Source of the DNA: Adiantum capillus-veneris
Taxonomy: Eukaryota; Streptophyta; Polypodiopsida; Polypodiales; Pteridaceae
DNA length: 64,000 nt
Direction: 5' to 3'
NCBI GenBank assembly: GCA_014529385.2
Contig: CM043943.1
Location: 100,713,355-100,777,354, forward strand
Shown: positions 11,701 through 23,400 of the stretch, one piece after another
How the letters are laid out: every line of letters begins with the position of its first letter
Position numbering within the stretch: the stretch's first letter is position 1
Program-made: the position numbers and the translations under genes
Notes under the pieces: model-generated
Told to the model about the DNA's origin: nothing
Database searches by the model: none
Seen by the model: only the letters and a program-made list of their open reading frames with translations

Positions 11701-13530
11701 GCTTGTGGTGATTGCCTTGGAGCGGTTTTGCTTCAAGAAGGGCATGCCATAGCATATGAGAGCCGGAGGCTCAATAGTGATGAACGAGTCTTGGGCATTT
11801 ATGAGAAAGAGCTTTTAGTTGTTCTACATGCCCTAGACACATGGAAGCACTACCTATTGGGGACTTCATTTATCCTACGAACAGACCACCAAAGTCTCAA
11901 GTATTTCATGGCGCAAACCAAGCTTTCCGACAAACAAATGAGGTGGGAAAATTTTCTTTCGCAATTTAATTTCCATATTGCTCACATAGCTGGTAAGCAC
12001 AATCAAGTTGCCGATGCACTTTCACGATGACCAAAAGTTAATGCGATGTCTATAGCTACTCACAATGATCTATCCTCTATGATAGATGAGTATGCTACTG
12101 ACCCTGACTTTAGAGACATAATGTCAGCCCTTGCTTTGGGGAAGAAAGAGGAACCATTCACCTTGTAGGATGGTTATCTTCTCCACGGCAATAGGCTATG
12201 TGTTACCCATTCCCTTCGTGAGAAGGTTATGTATGAATCCCATGCTCCTCCATATGCAGGGCATAGAGGTATTCAACCTACTCTCCGAGGAGTAGAGACG
12301 TATTTCTATTGGCCTACCATGAAAGTGGACATACAAGAGTATGTTTCAAAATGTGTAGTATGCCAAAAGACCAAGTATGATAGAGGGAAGCAACCTGGAT
12401 TACTCCAGCCATTGCCTATTCCAAATTCACAATGGGAGAGTATATCCATCGATTTCATCTTTGGATTGCCCAAGTCTATCCATGGGAATACAGGAATATG
12501 GACAATAGTCGACAGGTTTAGCAAGAAAGCACATTTTATTCCTGTCAAAAAGACTATTAAGGCACATCAAATGGCAACTCTCTTCATATCTCATATTTTC
12601 AAGCACCATGGATTACCCACATCCATCGTGTCAGATAGAGATCCTAGAATGAGCAGTAATTTCTAGAAAGGTCTCTTTGAAAATCTAGGAACAAGATTGA
12701 ATTTTTCTTCGGCCTATCACCCACAAACGGATGGCCAAAGTGAGATAGCCAATCTTACGATACTCGATCTACTCAAAACTTATGTTACCGAAGTAGATCA
12801 ACGCTCACAATGGGAAAAGTATTTACCGCTAGTAGAGTATGCCTACAATAATATTGTACATACTTCTACGGGGAAAGCACATTTCGAGATCATAGAGGGA
12901 AGACCTAAAAGTCCCTTGCTACTGAATGTACATGGGAAGATCTTCGCCGCCGATGAGTATAGCCGTGACCTACAAGACTCTTTTCAAAAGATTAGGGAGG
13001 CTATAGCCATCTCTCAACAAAGGCAAAAAGCTACTGCTGATAAGCACAGAAGAGCCTTAATGTTCAAAGAAAATGATTGGGTCTTACTCAAGTTTCCTAA
13101 GGCTCGATTAAGGCAAACAACGGGCAAAAATCCTACGGGCCATCAAAAGTATTATGCTAAACTAGCAAAAGGATACTATGGTCCTTTCCAAATCTTGAAG
13201 CCTATCAATGAGACGGCTTATCAACTCAAGTTGCCCAACCATTGGCTTATACACAATGCCTTTCATGTAAGCCTACTTAAGCCCTACAAAGGAGAGCCAC
13301 CAATTGAAACAAATATTGAAGACCCTCCCGAAGTCGAAGACCAAGAAGAGGTGCTACAACCCGAAGCTGTCCTTCGGCATGAAGACAAGGTACTACGACA
13401 TGGTAAGATAATCCGACGGTATCTTATTAAGTTCAAAAATTATCCTTTTGAAGATGCTAAATGGATGCAAGGAGTACAACTTAAGGATAGTATGAACCTT
13501 GTCAATGCTTACAATGCTACATTAGAGTAA
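8740..13530 (+). pseudogene. Gypsy gag-pol polyprotein with chromodomain, five stops
   Basis: A single frame starting MVDNNQESRMN runs about 1597 codons, broken by stops at 8935, 10174, 12028, 12166 and 12664. Domains in order: Arg/Ser-rich linker; retrotransposon gag (about 9340-9830, with the WW of QWWASLRG); zinc knuckle CFKCGEQGHGYRSC (about 10039-10080); aspartic protease region (FDPDSTLNFI, about 10213); reverse transcriptase with MPFGLTNPPATF and the FFDDIIIYS active-site box (about 11165-11280); RNase H with TDHQSLKYF; HHCC and DDE integrase (IDFIFGLP, SDRDPR, YHPQTDGQSE). The C-terminal chromodomain (about 13355-13470, HGKIIRRYLIKFKNYPFEDAKW) places it among the chromoviruses. The protease has Asp where Gly is usual after the catalytic Asp. 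All five stops are one transition from a sense codon. Confidence 0.93.
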
Positions 13531-13875
13531 GAAAATGTACAAATTTCTTTTAAATGACTCATGTTTTTGTCTTATATGACTAGTCCTCTTTTTAATTGTG
13601 CACAAATTTAACTAGTATGCATGCTTGGAATCATGTTTGTGATGACGACGTCTCTCAAACACCAAGTAGAATTTGTCACTCTACTTTGGGAGAATGAAAT
13701 GGACTAAAGAGCAGACATGCTTGTGGCAGCTATGTCTCCCAAGCACCAAATGAATTAGTCATCCATCTTGGAAAGATGTCGTAGGGTAAAAAAGGGATCC
13801 TCTATGCGCTAAGTACGATTGACTAATGACTAAGCCTTTATCTTTTCTACCTCATAGTCGAGGACGACTATGATT

Positions 13876-13890
13876 TCAAGAGAGAGGTAA
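13876..13890 (+). promoter_or_regulatory. Polypurine tract
   Basis: The purine-rich CAAGAGAGAGGTAA directly precedes the TG of the 3' LTR, the expected position of the plus-strand primer. Confidence 0.75.
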
Positions 13891-14443
13891 TGTCATAAAA
13901 TCTAATATCTAAGCAACCCAAATGATTTTCTCATATTAAATTGATCACTTAATGTGGGAGAATAAACGGGAACAAGTGTTAAGATATAGATATGTGCTTA
14001 TAGATCTATCTCAACACGGGGCCAATAGTAAAGGGGCCCAAATGGGAGATGGTCTATCAAGAGCAAGGCTAACCAATGGAGCATAAGACCTTAGGGTTAG
14101 CTTCATTGAAGGCCTCCAATAATGTGTGAAAAAGTCCTTTGACCTTAGGTAAGCTAGGGTTGAGCTTGAGGTGGGAACCTGGCCCAAGCTCGAGGTGCTT
14201 GACCTGCTTGAGGTGCTTGATTAAGGTGCTTGAGGTGCTTGACTTACTCCATGCTTGAGGTGCTTGAATTGCCGCTTGATTAAGGTGCTTGAGGTGCCTT
14301 GACATGCTTGCCTGAGATGCTTGTGGGAATACCCCCTAGTCCAAGTGCTTTGTCATGCTTGATGACTAAGGTGCTTGAGCTCCTAAAGTCAAAAAGATCC
14401 CTCCAAGGAGGGGGGCGAGCCTACAAGGGGGGGGATGAGAGAG

Positions 14444-14480
<37 letters not shown>

Positions 14481-15497
14481 GGGAAGCCCCATCTTGAAGA
14501 GGCAGCAAGGAAACTTGTCAAGTTCCTCCTCATGTTGCCCTCATGGTGTGCCTGAAGCCTATTGGTTGGCCACCCAAGGGGTTCAATGATAATTTAGGAT
14601 ATTTAATTAATTGATTTTGCATTTATCAAGTCCTCTCTCTCAAAGGGGAAAGGGGGACACGTGTCCCAAGGCTACCCATGTTGCTTGTAATGGCTCCTGC
14701 TTGTGATTGGCTAGGCCTGGAGGGGTCCAATGAGCTTCAAGCGTGAGCTACAAGGGGGGGTCGACCCAAGCAAGCTAGGGGGGTGCTTAGGGGGTATACT
14801 CACCCACACACACTCACAAACACTCTCATTGTGTGCTATGAAAAGGGCAAGAGCTCCCTCTCCAAGCAAGTAGAGGTTGAGAGCCTACACCAACAGTCTT
14901 GGCTATGGAGTGCAAATCCAACCAAGAGCCATGCTTCAATCCTTGATATTTTCATCTCCTTATTCTTCATTACTATGCTATTATGTATGCTAGCTCAAGA
15001 GTTATGATAAGTGAGGAACTAGCTCTTTCTCGTATGAAATGTTTCTTCTTCCTCTTCCCTACCCTCATTCCCTGCTAGCTCTATCCACCTTCGAAGGTGT
15101 TTGAGGTCTTGGGACTGAGGCTTGGTATAGTTAAAGCTTTCTTCAAGATGAGGTTATGCTATGATGGTGATGCATGAAGCTTTCCATCTTCATTGCTTCA
15201 CCTAGGTCACAAGGAACACAAAAAATGTATTGTAACAAGTCTCTCTTTATGGGAGAAATCATAATACAAATGCCTATTGGAGGGGGGACTGGATCCACAT
15301 AAATCCGGTCCTCAATTGTTGTCATGTTCTCTAAATTCTCTCTCTTGCAAAAGTATTGTCTATGCCAAGTTAGCTAATTGCTATGATTATGTTGCTATCT
15401 TCAATTATGTCTACCCGCTATGCTCACAAAATCATTTCTTGAAAGTATTCTCATTAAATTCCACTACTCTCAAATTGAATAGGCAAATTCCATTACA
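13891..15497 (+). repeat. 3' LTR of gypsy chromovirus
   Basis: 1607 bp, highly similar to 6746-8381 apart from a contracted minisatellite and a longer AC tract (14445-14479). It is followed by the GCTTT duplication. Confidence 0.95.
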
Positions 15498-15597
15498 GCT
15501 TTTATTTATGCATATGAGTATTATATGAAGTATAATTATGCGTCAAAAAGTCACAAGATAAATCGTTTAATGGCCGTTACCACTATATACGTGCCAC

Positions 15598-17060
15598 AGC
15601 ACGACAACGTGGTTGAGTTTTTTTGTCTTTTTGGAGCACTTACTGATGGCATAGCAACATGCAGAATCTCCTGTCAATGAAGATTGTGGAGACACTCTGG
15701 AGAACATGTTGGCAGAAGCTAAAAGAAAGAGGCAAGGGTCAGCAAAGCAGAAATCCAAGAGGATGAAGAAAACTCTGTTAGCAAAACTCCTCCAGATGCT
15801 AGGAGTGGTGGTGAAATCCCTTGCCCAGATGTTGAAATAGAAAGGCATGCAAAGGATGCTGGCAAAGACCCTACTCTGCCTCGGGTAATTTACCTAACAG
15901 TGGTTGGTGTTGAAGGCCATGTTCCAACCACATGTATGTTCACACCAGCAAAGATATCTGGTGGAGATACAATGCAGTCAACGAAGACATCTGGTGAAGA
16001 TACAATGCAGTTAGCAAGATTCATAGTTGGCTCTGATTGTTGGGGAGAATCCCCAACAAAGTCTTCTTGTAGCCCCTTCAAGAATTCACAGCTACTAGTA
16101 GTTGGAAAAACTAGTACTTGTAACGTTGCTGCGGGCTGCTCCACAAGTCCAAAAGATGGTCTTCAAAGAAAAGGTGAGGTCCGAGATTTTCTTGCTAAGT
16201 TTCAAGTTGTGTACCTCTCCAGTCGTGCTATGGCTACATGTTGTTGGCAAAGTATTACAGAGTTTTAGGTTGTGTATGATAGCTGTTAGCCAGTTAATAT
16301 TATGTTATTAACCAGCTTCTAGATAGCTATTAAGTAGCTTTGAAGGTACTTCTAGTTTAATCACATATTCCATTATAGCTCTAGGGATCTCTGAGACACC
16401 TGATGATGTTCCAGAGGCAAAAATTGGAGACATAGAGGACAAGGTATAACAAGGAAAGCTTGCAAGAGGTGACGAGCATGGGCAAAGTATTTCTAGGAGG
16501 TTGACAAGAAGGTCTGTAATTGCACACGGAGCTGAGGATGAAGATACAAATTGTGATACATTGATGCAGAAAGGTATGCCTTAGTAAATTTAGTGTCAGC
16601 CCACTTACACGTGGTTGAGTTTTTTTGTCTTTTTAGAGCACTTACTGATGGCATAGCAACATGCATAATCTCCTGTCAATGAACATTGTGGAGACACTAT
16701 GGAGAACATGTTGGTAGAAGCTAAAGAAAGAGGCAAGGGTCAGCAAAGCAGAAAACTCTGTTTAGCAAAACTCCTCCAGATGTTAAGAGAAATAGAAAGG
16801 CATACAAAGGATGCTCGCGAAGACCCTACTCTGCCTCTGGTAATTGACCTTGCAATGGTTGGTGATGAAGACCCTGCTCCTAATACAATTGATGATGCAA
16901 GCCTAAATAGTGAAGTCCCTGTTCATTGTGTGAGCATTGATGGTATCATTCCTACTCTTGATATAGTTGCTAATGCAAGCCTAAACAGTGAAGTCCTTGC
17001 TCATCGTGTGAGCGTTGATGGTAGTGTTGATGGAAGTGTGCCTGCTCCATAGCAAGTTCA
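15598..17060 (+). pseudogene. Tandem exon duplications X1-Y2-X2 of plus-strand gene
   Basis: Block X1 (15606-15790) and block X2 (16615-16830) share the same opening (CACTTACTGATGGCATAGCA) and an ENMLVEAKERGKGQQ-like coding stretch. Between them, 15890-16590 is the second copy of block Y, whose other copy is at 3934-4660. X2 continues to 17052 as a 117-codon frame ending in an acidic segment with two imperfect copies of NASLNSEVLAHRVSVDG. I recognise no family. The pattern fits serial tandem duplication inside one multi-exon gene whose coding capacity has since decayed. The following sequence to about 17220 holds further short coding-like pieces in another frame. Confidence 0.5.
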
Positions 17061-17249
17061 TCAAGCAAGCCCTTTTTTGCTGATCACCCTAATACCACCA
17101 GCCAAGATCATGGTGCTGGTCTATTGTCCCCTGATGCATCTTTGTACACTTTTTTGTTTCAAGGACATAATATGAATGCTATTCCAAGCTGTTTTTGCAA
17201 ATATTTTGTTGTTTTTCCTCGCAATTAGTCAACTTATGTAGACAATCTT

Positions 17250-18640
17250 GTGTATGCAGTAATTCATAAGGAATTAATCTTCATGCTAGTAGTATGTCCA
17301 TTGTCAGAAACGAAGCCCAAGTCAAGGCCAAAAAAACTCGTGATAGGTCACCCGTTTAAAAGGTGGAGACGGTACATGGCACTCATGCGGATGTACCACA
17401 TCAGGTTGGCACATGTGTATGCATCGAGCTCATGTTCATGGGCTTTCCCAAATTGCAACGATCCAAGCAGGATGCTTGCATCAGCTAAGGAGGATTATCA
17501 TGTTGTCCCAGAAAGTGTGCAAAGTGATCCTCGGGCTCTTATTTTGGATATGAATGGTCTTTTGATTCATAAAGTGGATCTAGAAGAAGATATGTTTTTC
17601 CTGACATGGAATCTACAATATGACCAGGTACTGGAGGAGAGGCCAAGAAGGATATACTTTCTTGTGAGGCCCGATGCAAGGCAATTCTTATCGTGGGCAG
17701 CAACTCATTTCAATGTCTTCATTTGGAGCTTAGCCATGGAGCATAATGTTGTAAAGCATTTTCGTGAATGCTTTCTAGGTTTACAAGGACTCGTAGCAGG
17801 GTTCATTGCACAAGCTTCTTGTGATGTGCTCCATAATCACAAAATCAAAGGCAAAAAACCCATTTTCTTCAAGCACCTGAATGATTTTTGGAACATGTGT
17901 AATGGTCAGTTTGGTCCACACAATACGCTACGATGACAGTTTGTACAAGTGTATATTTAATTGTTCTGGAAAATGCTGCATTGCATTAGGAAAATTCTGA
18001 ACTCATTTTTGGGCCTTTTAAGAGTGCCACATCATCAAAGTTGTACAAAAGAAAGCAACCCGGTAGACCCCTCTGAATATTGCTTAGAACCCCATTATAT
18101 GACCTATCATTGGAAAGTTCTTGTAAAATGGATTCTAAAGAGCCAAGGTCCAAAAAGTTTGGATGACTTCTATGAAAGTTATGCCTTTTTTTTTTCAATC
18201 AGCCAGGTTTTGTTACCATTACGGTAATCTAATATCACCTTTTTCTAGATCTACATGAAGGCAATGTCCGATACATGCATGCTATATATCAATAGATAGC
18301 ATTTGAAGAGTAGATCATAAATATCCAACCTCCGACAAGTTTGGATCTTATTGCAGAAAAATTACCGATCCCCACTTTTGAAAGCTATACCACATCAACA
18401 ATTCTTACAAGGCCCATTTTTGAGTCCAAACTTTTCCTAATGGTGCCAGCGTTTGGCTCGCCTAACGATACAGCTCGAAGGCCATTTCTTACACAGAAGC
18501 TTTCCCCATGGCTGTATAAGTACCTGAAGGTGAGGGATAGAATAGAGTTTGTTACCGGAGGAGGAGATATGTTTGGCACCTCGGGCAGTGAAGAGGAATT
18601 GATTGTTAAGGATCGTATAGATTTTCATGGATAGAGAAGC
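17250..18640 (+). pseudogene. Captured HAD/FCP1-like (NIF) phosphatase fragment
   Basis: The 228-codon frame 17250-17936 carries a NIF/FCP1-type HAD domain. ALILDMNGLLIHK (about 17550) matches the motif I region; RPDARQFLSWAATHFNVFIWS (17667-17730) matches the conserved RPG...FL...VWT stretch; KKPIFFKHLNDFW and FGPHNTL lead to the late Asp motif. That motif (YDDSLYKC) lies in the next frame at about 17930-17955, so a frameshift or sequencing indel interrupts the domain. The catalytic motif is D-x-N rather than D-x-D, which suggests a non-phosphatase scaffold; this variant also occurs in plant relatives as I recall them. A further frame at 17961-18227 continues the C-terminus. The 97-codon ORF at 18341-18634 has no recognised domain and may be a final exon. 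I infer a host gene captured by the transposon-like locus. Confidence 0.6.
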
Positions 18641-19330
18641 CTAAAGTGCTACCATCGTGCTAGATGTGGCAAAATTGAAAAGAAGACCTCTAAGGATATT
18701 CAGCGGGAGGCATCTGACAAAGTGGGGGATTTCCCAGAGAAAAAGGAGGCCTACTAGGTGGAGTGGGACCCTACTCTTCATAAAGGACTTGGACAGACAT
18801 GCTTCGACACATTGGTGGATTGCCTCCAATGTTTGGATAGCCTGCTTTTTGTAACAGCTACTGGATGTAGCTTTTGTGCAGATTTAGAGAATCCCCTCTG
18901 GTCATCCTATTTGTAACACCATATTTTTTTATGGTTCTTGCATTGCAAAAATTTGTAATGTAATTCATCACTCAAAGCGACCATGTACTATTTTTTTCCT
19001 GAGAAGGTTATTAAGTTCCACTCTTATGTTGAGTACATTATACAAAATGTGGCTTTATGCGACATTGCACAATTTACTTTTATGCGAAGCTTATTAAGTT
19101 TCGGTCTTAAGTTCGAGTACATAAACATCATCTGTTTATGATTTTCTCAATTTCCCTGTTTTGGTGCCATGAGAGTTATATTGATAGAAATAGGACAAAT
19201 TACTTGTAGATTTGGCAACGAATGGTAAAAAATTGTACCTGTTAACCCTTGATAACTGAGTAGCAACGCATGTAGACCATTTGAATAGAATGACAAGACT
19301 TGTTTTCTCATATAAAAACCAAACAATTAC
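18641..19330. other. Gap between convergent genes
   Basis: The plus strand has a short coding-like stretch to about 18850. The rest is AT-rich with no supportable ORF. It separates the 3' end of the plus-strand gene from the 3' end of transposase T1 on the minus strand. Confidence 0.4.
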
Positions 19331-20142
19331 AACTACATCTCCCATGGCATGCTATTGTATACAGGGTCAAAGACCTCCGGCGAGCACCCTGGACTACTGT
19401 CGGTGGGATTTTTATACACCTGACAAGATGGGAGTACATGCAGACTATGTTTCTGCCCAAAATCTTGTAACAATAATCATCAACTTGCTTATAATAAAGG
19501 CATTTTAAAATGTGGGACCCTGCTTCAAACACACTGCCCCAACTGTCAAAGTCGTGTGCTTTGAGATTCTCCAATGTGCTTGTGCACTTGATCAAGTAAA
19601 AGTTGACACCTTCTTTGTTCCCCTCTTCAGCATTGACAACCATGTTTTCACCTACCTGAATCGCATCACTCAATGCTTCATAATGCCCTTCATAGATAGG
19701 CTCCTCATATTTTTCATCACTATTTCTACCATCACTTTGAGCACTTTTGTGAAAAATCCAGCTAGACACATGTGTTTTGTTGCTTCAATTCTTCCACGAG
19801 TTGTGCATGCATGCACTACAATAGCAAGATAGCTGCGTGTGTGCGATGGAGGAGCCATCTTGTTTTGAGTAGCCCCGAACAGAATGTATGGAGCGTGCAT
19901 TAGGGAAAGCTTCACAATCCCATCTGTTCTTCTGGGACACTTCTCAAAGCTTGACCTCCCAAAATACACGCTCTACCTACCTATTCTTGGAGGGGTAGTG
20001 ATCAATGGACCCATCGGAAAAATGCTGGCGAAGAAATTGCACAAAATCAGCTGCACATTTAAGCGTAGCTCCACTGCTCTTCAATTGCTCCTGTGTAAGT
20101 GCCCTTTTCACAACTTCTCCTACCCCATCATGTTCTCCTTTC
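19308..20142 (-). pseudogene. Transposase T1, C-terminal part
   Basis: Minus-strand frames here continue the T1 transposase after the copia insertion. The segment just inside the junction reads DGVGEVVKRALTQEQ, the expected sequel to the GSGHGK motif at about 25692. A further exon (19308-19769) holds EGVNFYLIKCTSTLENL and GSHILKCLYYKQVDDYCY, resembling the C-terminal Tyr-rich region of this transposase type as I recall it. The frame changes near 19800-19980, so an intron or frameshifts are present. The copia-1 insertion and these breaks make it non-functional. Confidence 0.6.
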
Positions 20143-20357
20143 TGAAGTCGCGGAGCGGAGCGTGGGTCGACTCTCTCACACACACACACAGTGAGCTTAC
20201 ACAGTACTGTACGCAGAGAACTGTTAGAAGGGTTATCTCCCAATACCTTAGTATTCACAAAGTATAAGTTAGTATATACAAAGAGTTAGAGGAAAGTGAG
20301 TTAGGCGGGTGGCCAGCCATATCCGCATAAGAGGCCACTTGGGCTTTAATCCCAACA
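20143..20357 (-). repeat. 3' LTR of copia-1
   Basis: 215 bp. On the element strand it starts TGTTGGGATTAAAGCCC and ends CGCGACTTCA. It includes an AC/GT tract near the centre. Confidence 0.95.
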
Positions 20358-20367
20358 ACCTCCCACT
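20358..20367 (-). promoter_or_regulatory. Polypurine tract of copia-1
   Basis: The minus strand reads AGTGGGAGGT immediately before the LTR start TGTTGGG. The same tract occurs in copia-3 at about 56901. Confidence 0.8.
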
Positions 20368-20441
20368 TAAAGTCCAATGTGGCACTTTAAGTAACTGTAA
20401 ATCTATGAACATAAATGTACAAAGATTTACATGGCTGCCAT

Positions 20442-23400
20442 CTATCCAATGCCCAATAACTCACGACAATGCACAAAGCCCTCTCCTGGAAGTCCCTTTG
20501 TGAGTAGATCAGCAGGATTGTCCTTGGTGTGGATCTTTAGCAGTTGTATATGCTTGTCTTCAAGTACTTCCCTAATGAAGTGATATTTCACATCAATATG
20601 CTTAGTCTTCGAATGGAACACTGGATTCTTTGCCAATTGTATAGCACTTTGACTATCACAATATAACTCTGGCATATCTGCATTGATTCCCAAGTCTGCT
20701 ACCAATCTACCAAGCCAAATAGCTTCTTTGCATGCCTCATTTGCTGCAACATACTCAGCTTCAGTAGTAGACTGTGTAACACAATCTTGTAATCGAGATC
20801 GCCATGATATGGCACCTCCAGCCAATGTAAATACATAGCCTGATGTAGATCTCCTCTTATCCAAGTCTCCTGCATAATCTGAGTCAGTGTATCCTGTGAC
20901 ACTCAAATCCTGACTACCATAGCATATGCGCAGACTCTTTGTATGTTTTAAGTATCTCATGATACCTTTCACTGCCTCCCAATGTTTCTTGCCGGGATTT
21001 GACATATATCTGCTAACCACTCCCACTGCAAATGCAATATCCGGACGTGTAGCAATCATTGCATACATCAAACTACCCACTGCAGACGCATATGGAATCT
21101 TATCCATTTCTGCCTTTTCTTCCTCAGACACAGGACAATCTTGTTTGCTAAGTTTCACATATGGTGGCAATGGAACACTCAATGCCTTTCCTTTCTCCAT
21201 ATTGAAACGTTGCAAAACCTTGTCAATATACTCTGTTTGAGATAACCAAATCAACTTCTTTGATCTGTCTCTCTCAGTGCGCATACCAAGTATATGACTT
21301 GCCTCACCCATGTCTTTCATGTCAAACGATTTTGCCATCTTTGACTTCAAAGATGAAATTTCTTCCAAGTGTTTGCCAGCAATCAACATGTCATCCACAT
21401 ACAAAATAAGGATCAGCCAACTGCCATCCTTAGCCTTCTTTGTATATAGACAGTGATCGAACTCACTACGTTTGTAGCCTTGAGAAAGCATAAACTGGTG
21501 GAACTTATGGTACCATGCCCTCGGTGATTGTTTTAAGCCATAAAGACTCTTTAACAGCTGGCATACCAAATGTTCCATGCCTTTCTCAACAAACCCTTCT
21601 GGCTGCTGCATGTAAATTTCCACATCTAAATCACCATGTAAGAACGCTGTCTTGACATCCATTTGGTGCAACACCAAATCCAATATAGCAACCAATGCAA
21701 GAAAGCATCTCAATGTAGTCATCTTGACCACTGGAGAGAAGACTTCATCAAAGTCAATGCCTTGTTCTTGCTTAAAGCCCTTGGCAACAAGCCTTGCTTT
21801 GTACTTTGGCTGACTATCATGAGCGGTGATCTTATACCTGTAAACCCATTTACAAGGTAGAGCCTTTTTGCCCTGTGGTAATTTAACCAACTTCCATGTC
21901 TGGTTTTTATGCAGAGCTGTCATCTCTGACTGCATGGCCAACTGCCATTTTTTCGAGTCAACCACTTGTAATGCTTCCTTGTAACAAGATGGTTCTCCGC
22001 AATCTGTGAGCATGACATAATTTAGAGATGGCACATAACGATCAGGTGGTTTGGAGACACGCTCAGAACGTCTCACCACAACTGATTCTGCCTCTCTAGC
22101 CACTATAGGCTGTTCCTGAGCCTGACCATGCCGTCTTGATGTGCTAGCACTAGGTCCATCTTCCCTAAAGACAACTCTTCTGATCTCCTCTGTCTTCTCT
22201 GGCTTATCGTGAAACTTGGCTTCATTGAAATGCACATCATTGCTACGTAAAAGCTTTCTGGACTCAGGATCCCAAAGCCGGTAACCCATATCGCCCGATT
22301 CTCCGTAGCCAAGAAATATACACTTCTTGCTCTTTGGTTCTAACTTATTTTTTAACTCCTTAGGAATATGGATATAAGCTTCACAACCAAAGACTCTGAG
22401 ATGCTTATACGAAGGTGCCTTGCCTGTCCATAGTATCTCGGCCACTGCACTCTTATCTAGAACCCTACTAGGAGACCCGTTGATCAAACGGACTGTTGTA
22501 GCCACTGCTTTCGCCCAAAATCCATCAGGCAACTCAGCATTTGACAACATGCTTCTGACCTTCTCTTGTATGGTCCTATTCATACGTTCTGCAACCCCAT
22601 TCTGTGAAGGATTATATGGTGCAGTAAGTTCCCGCTTAATCCCTTTTGTTTCACAAAAGTCTTGAAAAGCTTTGGAAACGTACTCTCCACCATTGTCAGT
22701 TCTCAAGCACTTCAGCTTCTGACCACTCTGATTATCCACCAGCTGCAAGAATGTCTTAAAGACCTTGAGCACCTCATCCTTGTGCTTCAAGAAGTAAACC
22801 CATACTTTGCGAGAATAGTCATCTATGAATGTACAAAAGTACGCTGTTCCCCCTAGTGACAAACTAGGCATTGGTCCGCATAGATCACTCTGTACAAGAG
22901 CTAACCGTTCGTCCCTACGATTCCTCTTTGATCTGTGTGGTTCTTGTGTTTTCTTACCATAAACACAATGCTCACAAAACTCGAAATCTTGAAATGAAAA
23001 GCTAGGAAAATAACCATAATGAGAAAGTATTTCCATTCCTCTTTTTGACATATGTCCCAACCTACGATGCCACAGTGACACACTTGGCTGCTCAATCACA
23101 TTAATTACATGGTTTTTAACCTCTGAAACATGTAAAGTGTACAGAGTTCCTGACTTGCTGCCATGTGCTACAGTCATCGAACCTTTGGAGATCTTCCAAG
23201 CGCTGTTCCCAAAAACTGTCACATAACCCGCATCATCCAACTTCCCTTTACTAATCAAGCTCTTTCGGATTGCTGGAACATGTCTGACATTCTTGAGCCA
23301 TAAAGAAGAGCCATTCTGAAACTTCAACTGCACATCTCTCACTCCAAGTATGTCACAAACCTGCTCATTGCCAAGTCTGACATAATCTTTAGTAGCCGCA

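Larger units (their letters stand above)
6746..15497 (+). mobile_element. Full-length Ty3/gypsy chromovirus
   Basis: A complete structure is visible: 5' LTR 6746-8381, tRNA-Met-type primer-binding site at 8383, one polyprotein frame (gag-PR-RT-RH-IN-chromodomain), purine-rich tract before 13891, and 3' LTR 13891-15497. The 5-bp target-site duplication GCTTT is exact at 6741-6745 and 15498-15502. LTRs begin TGTCATAAAATC and end ATTACA. The coding frame has five in-frame stops and no frameshift, so the copy is inactive but not old. It inserted into the DNA-transposon-like locus next to the inverted Tat-like fragment. Confidence 0.95.
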
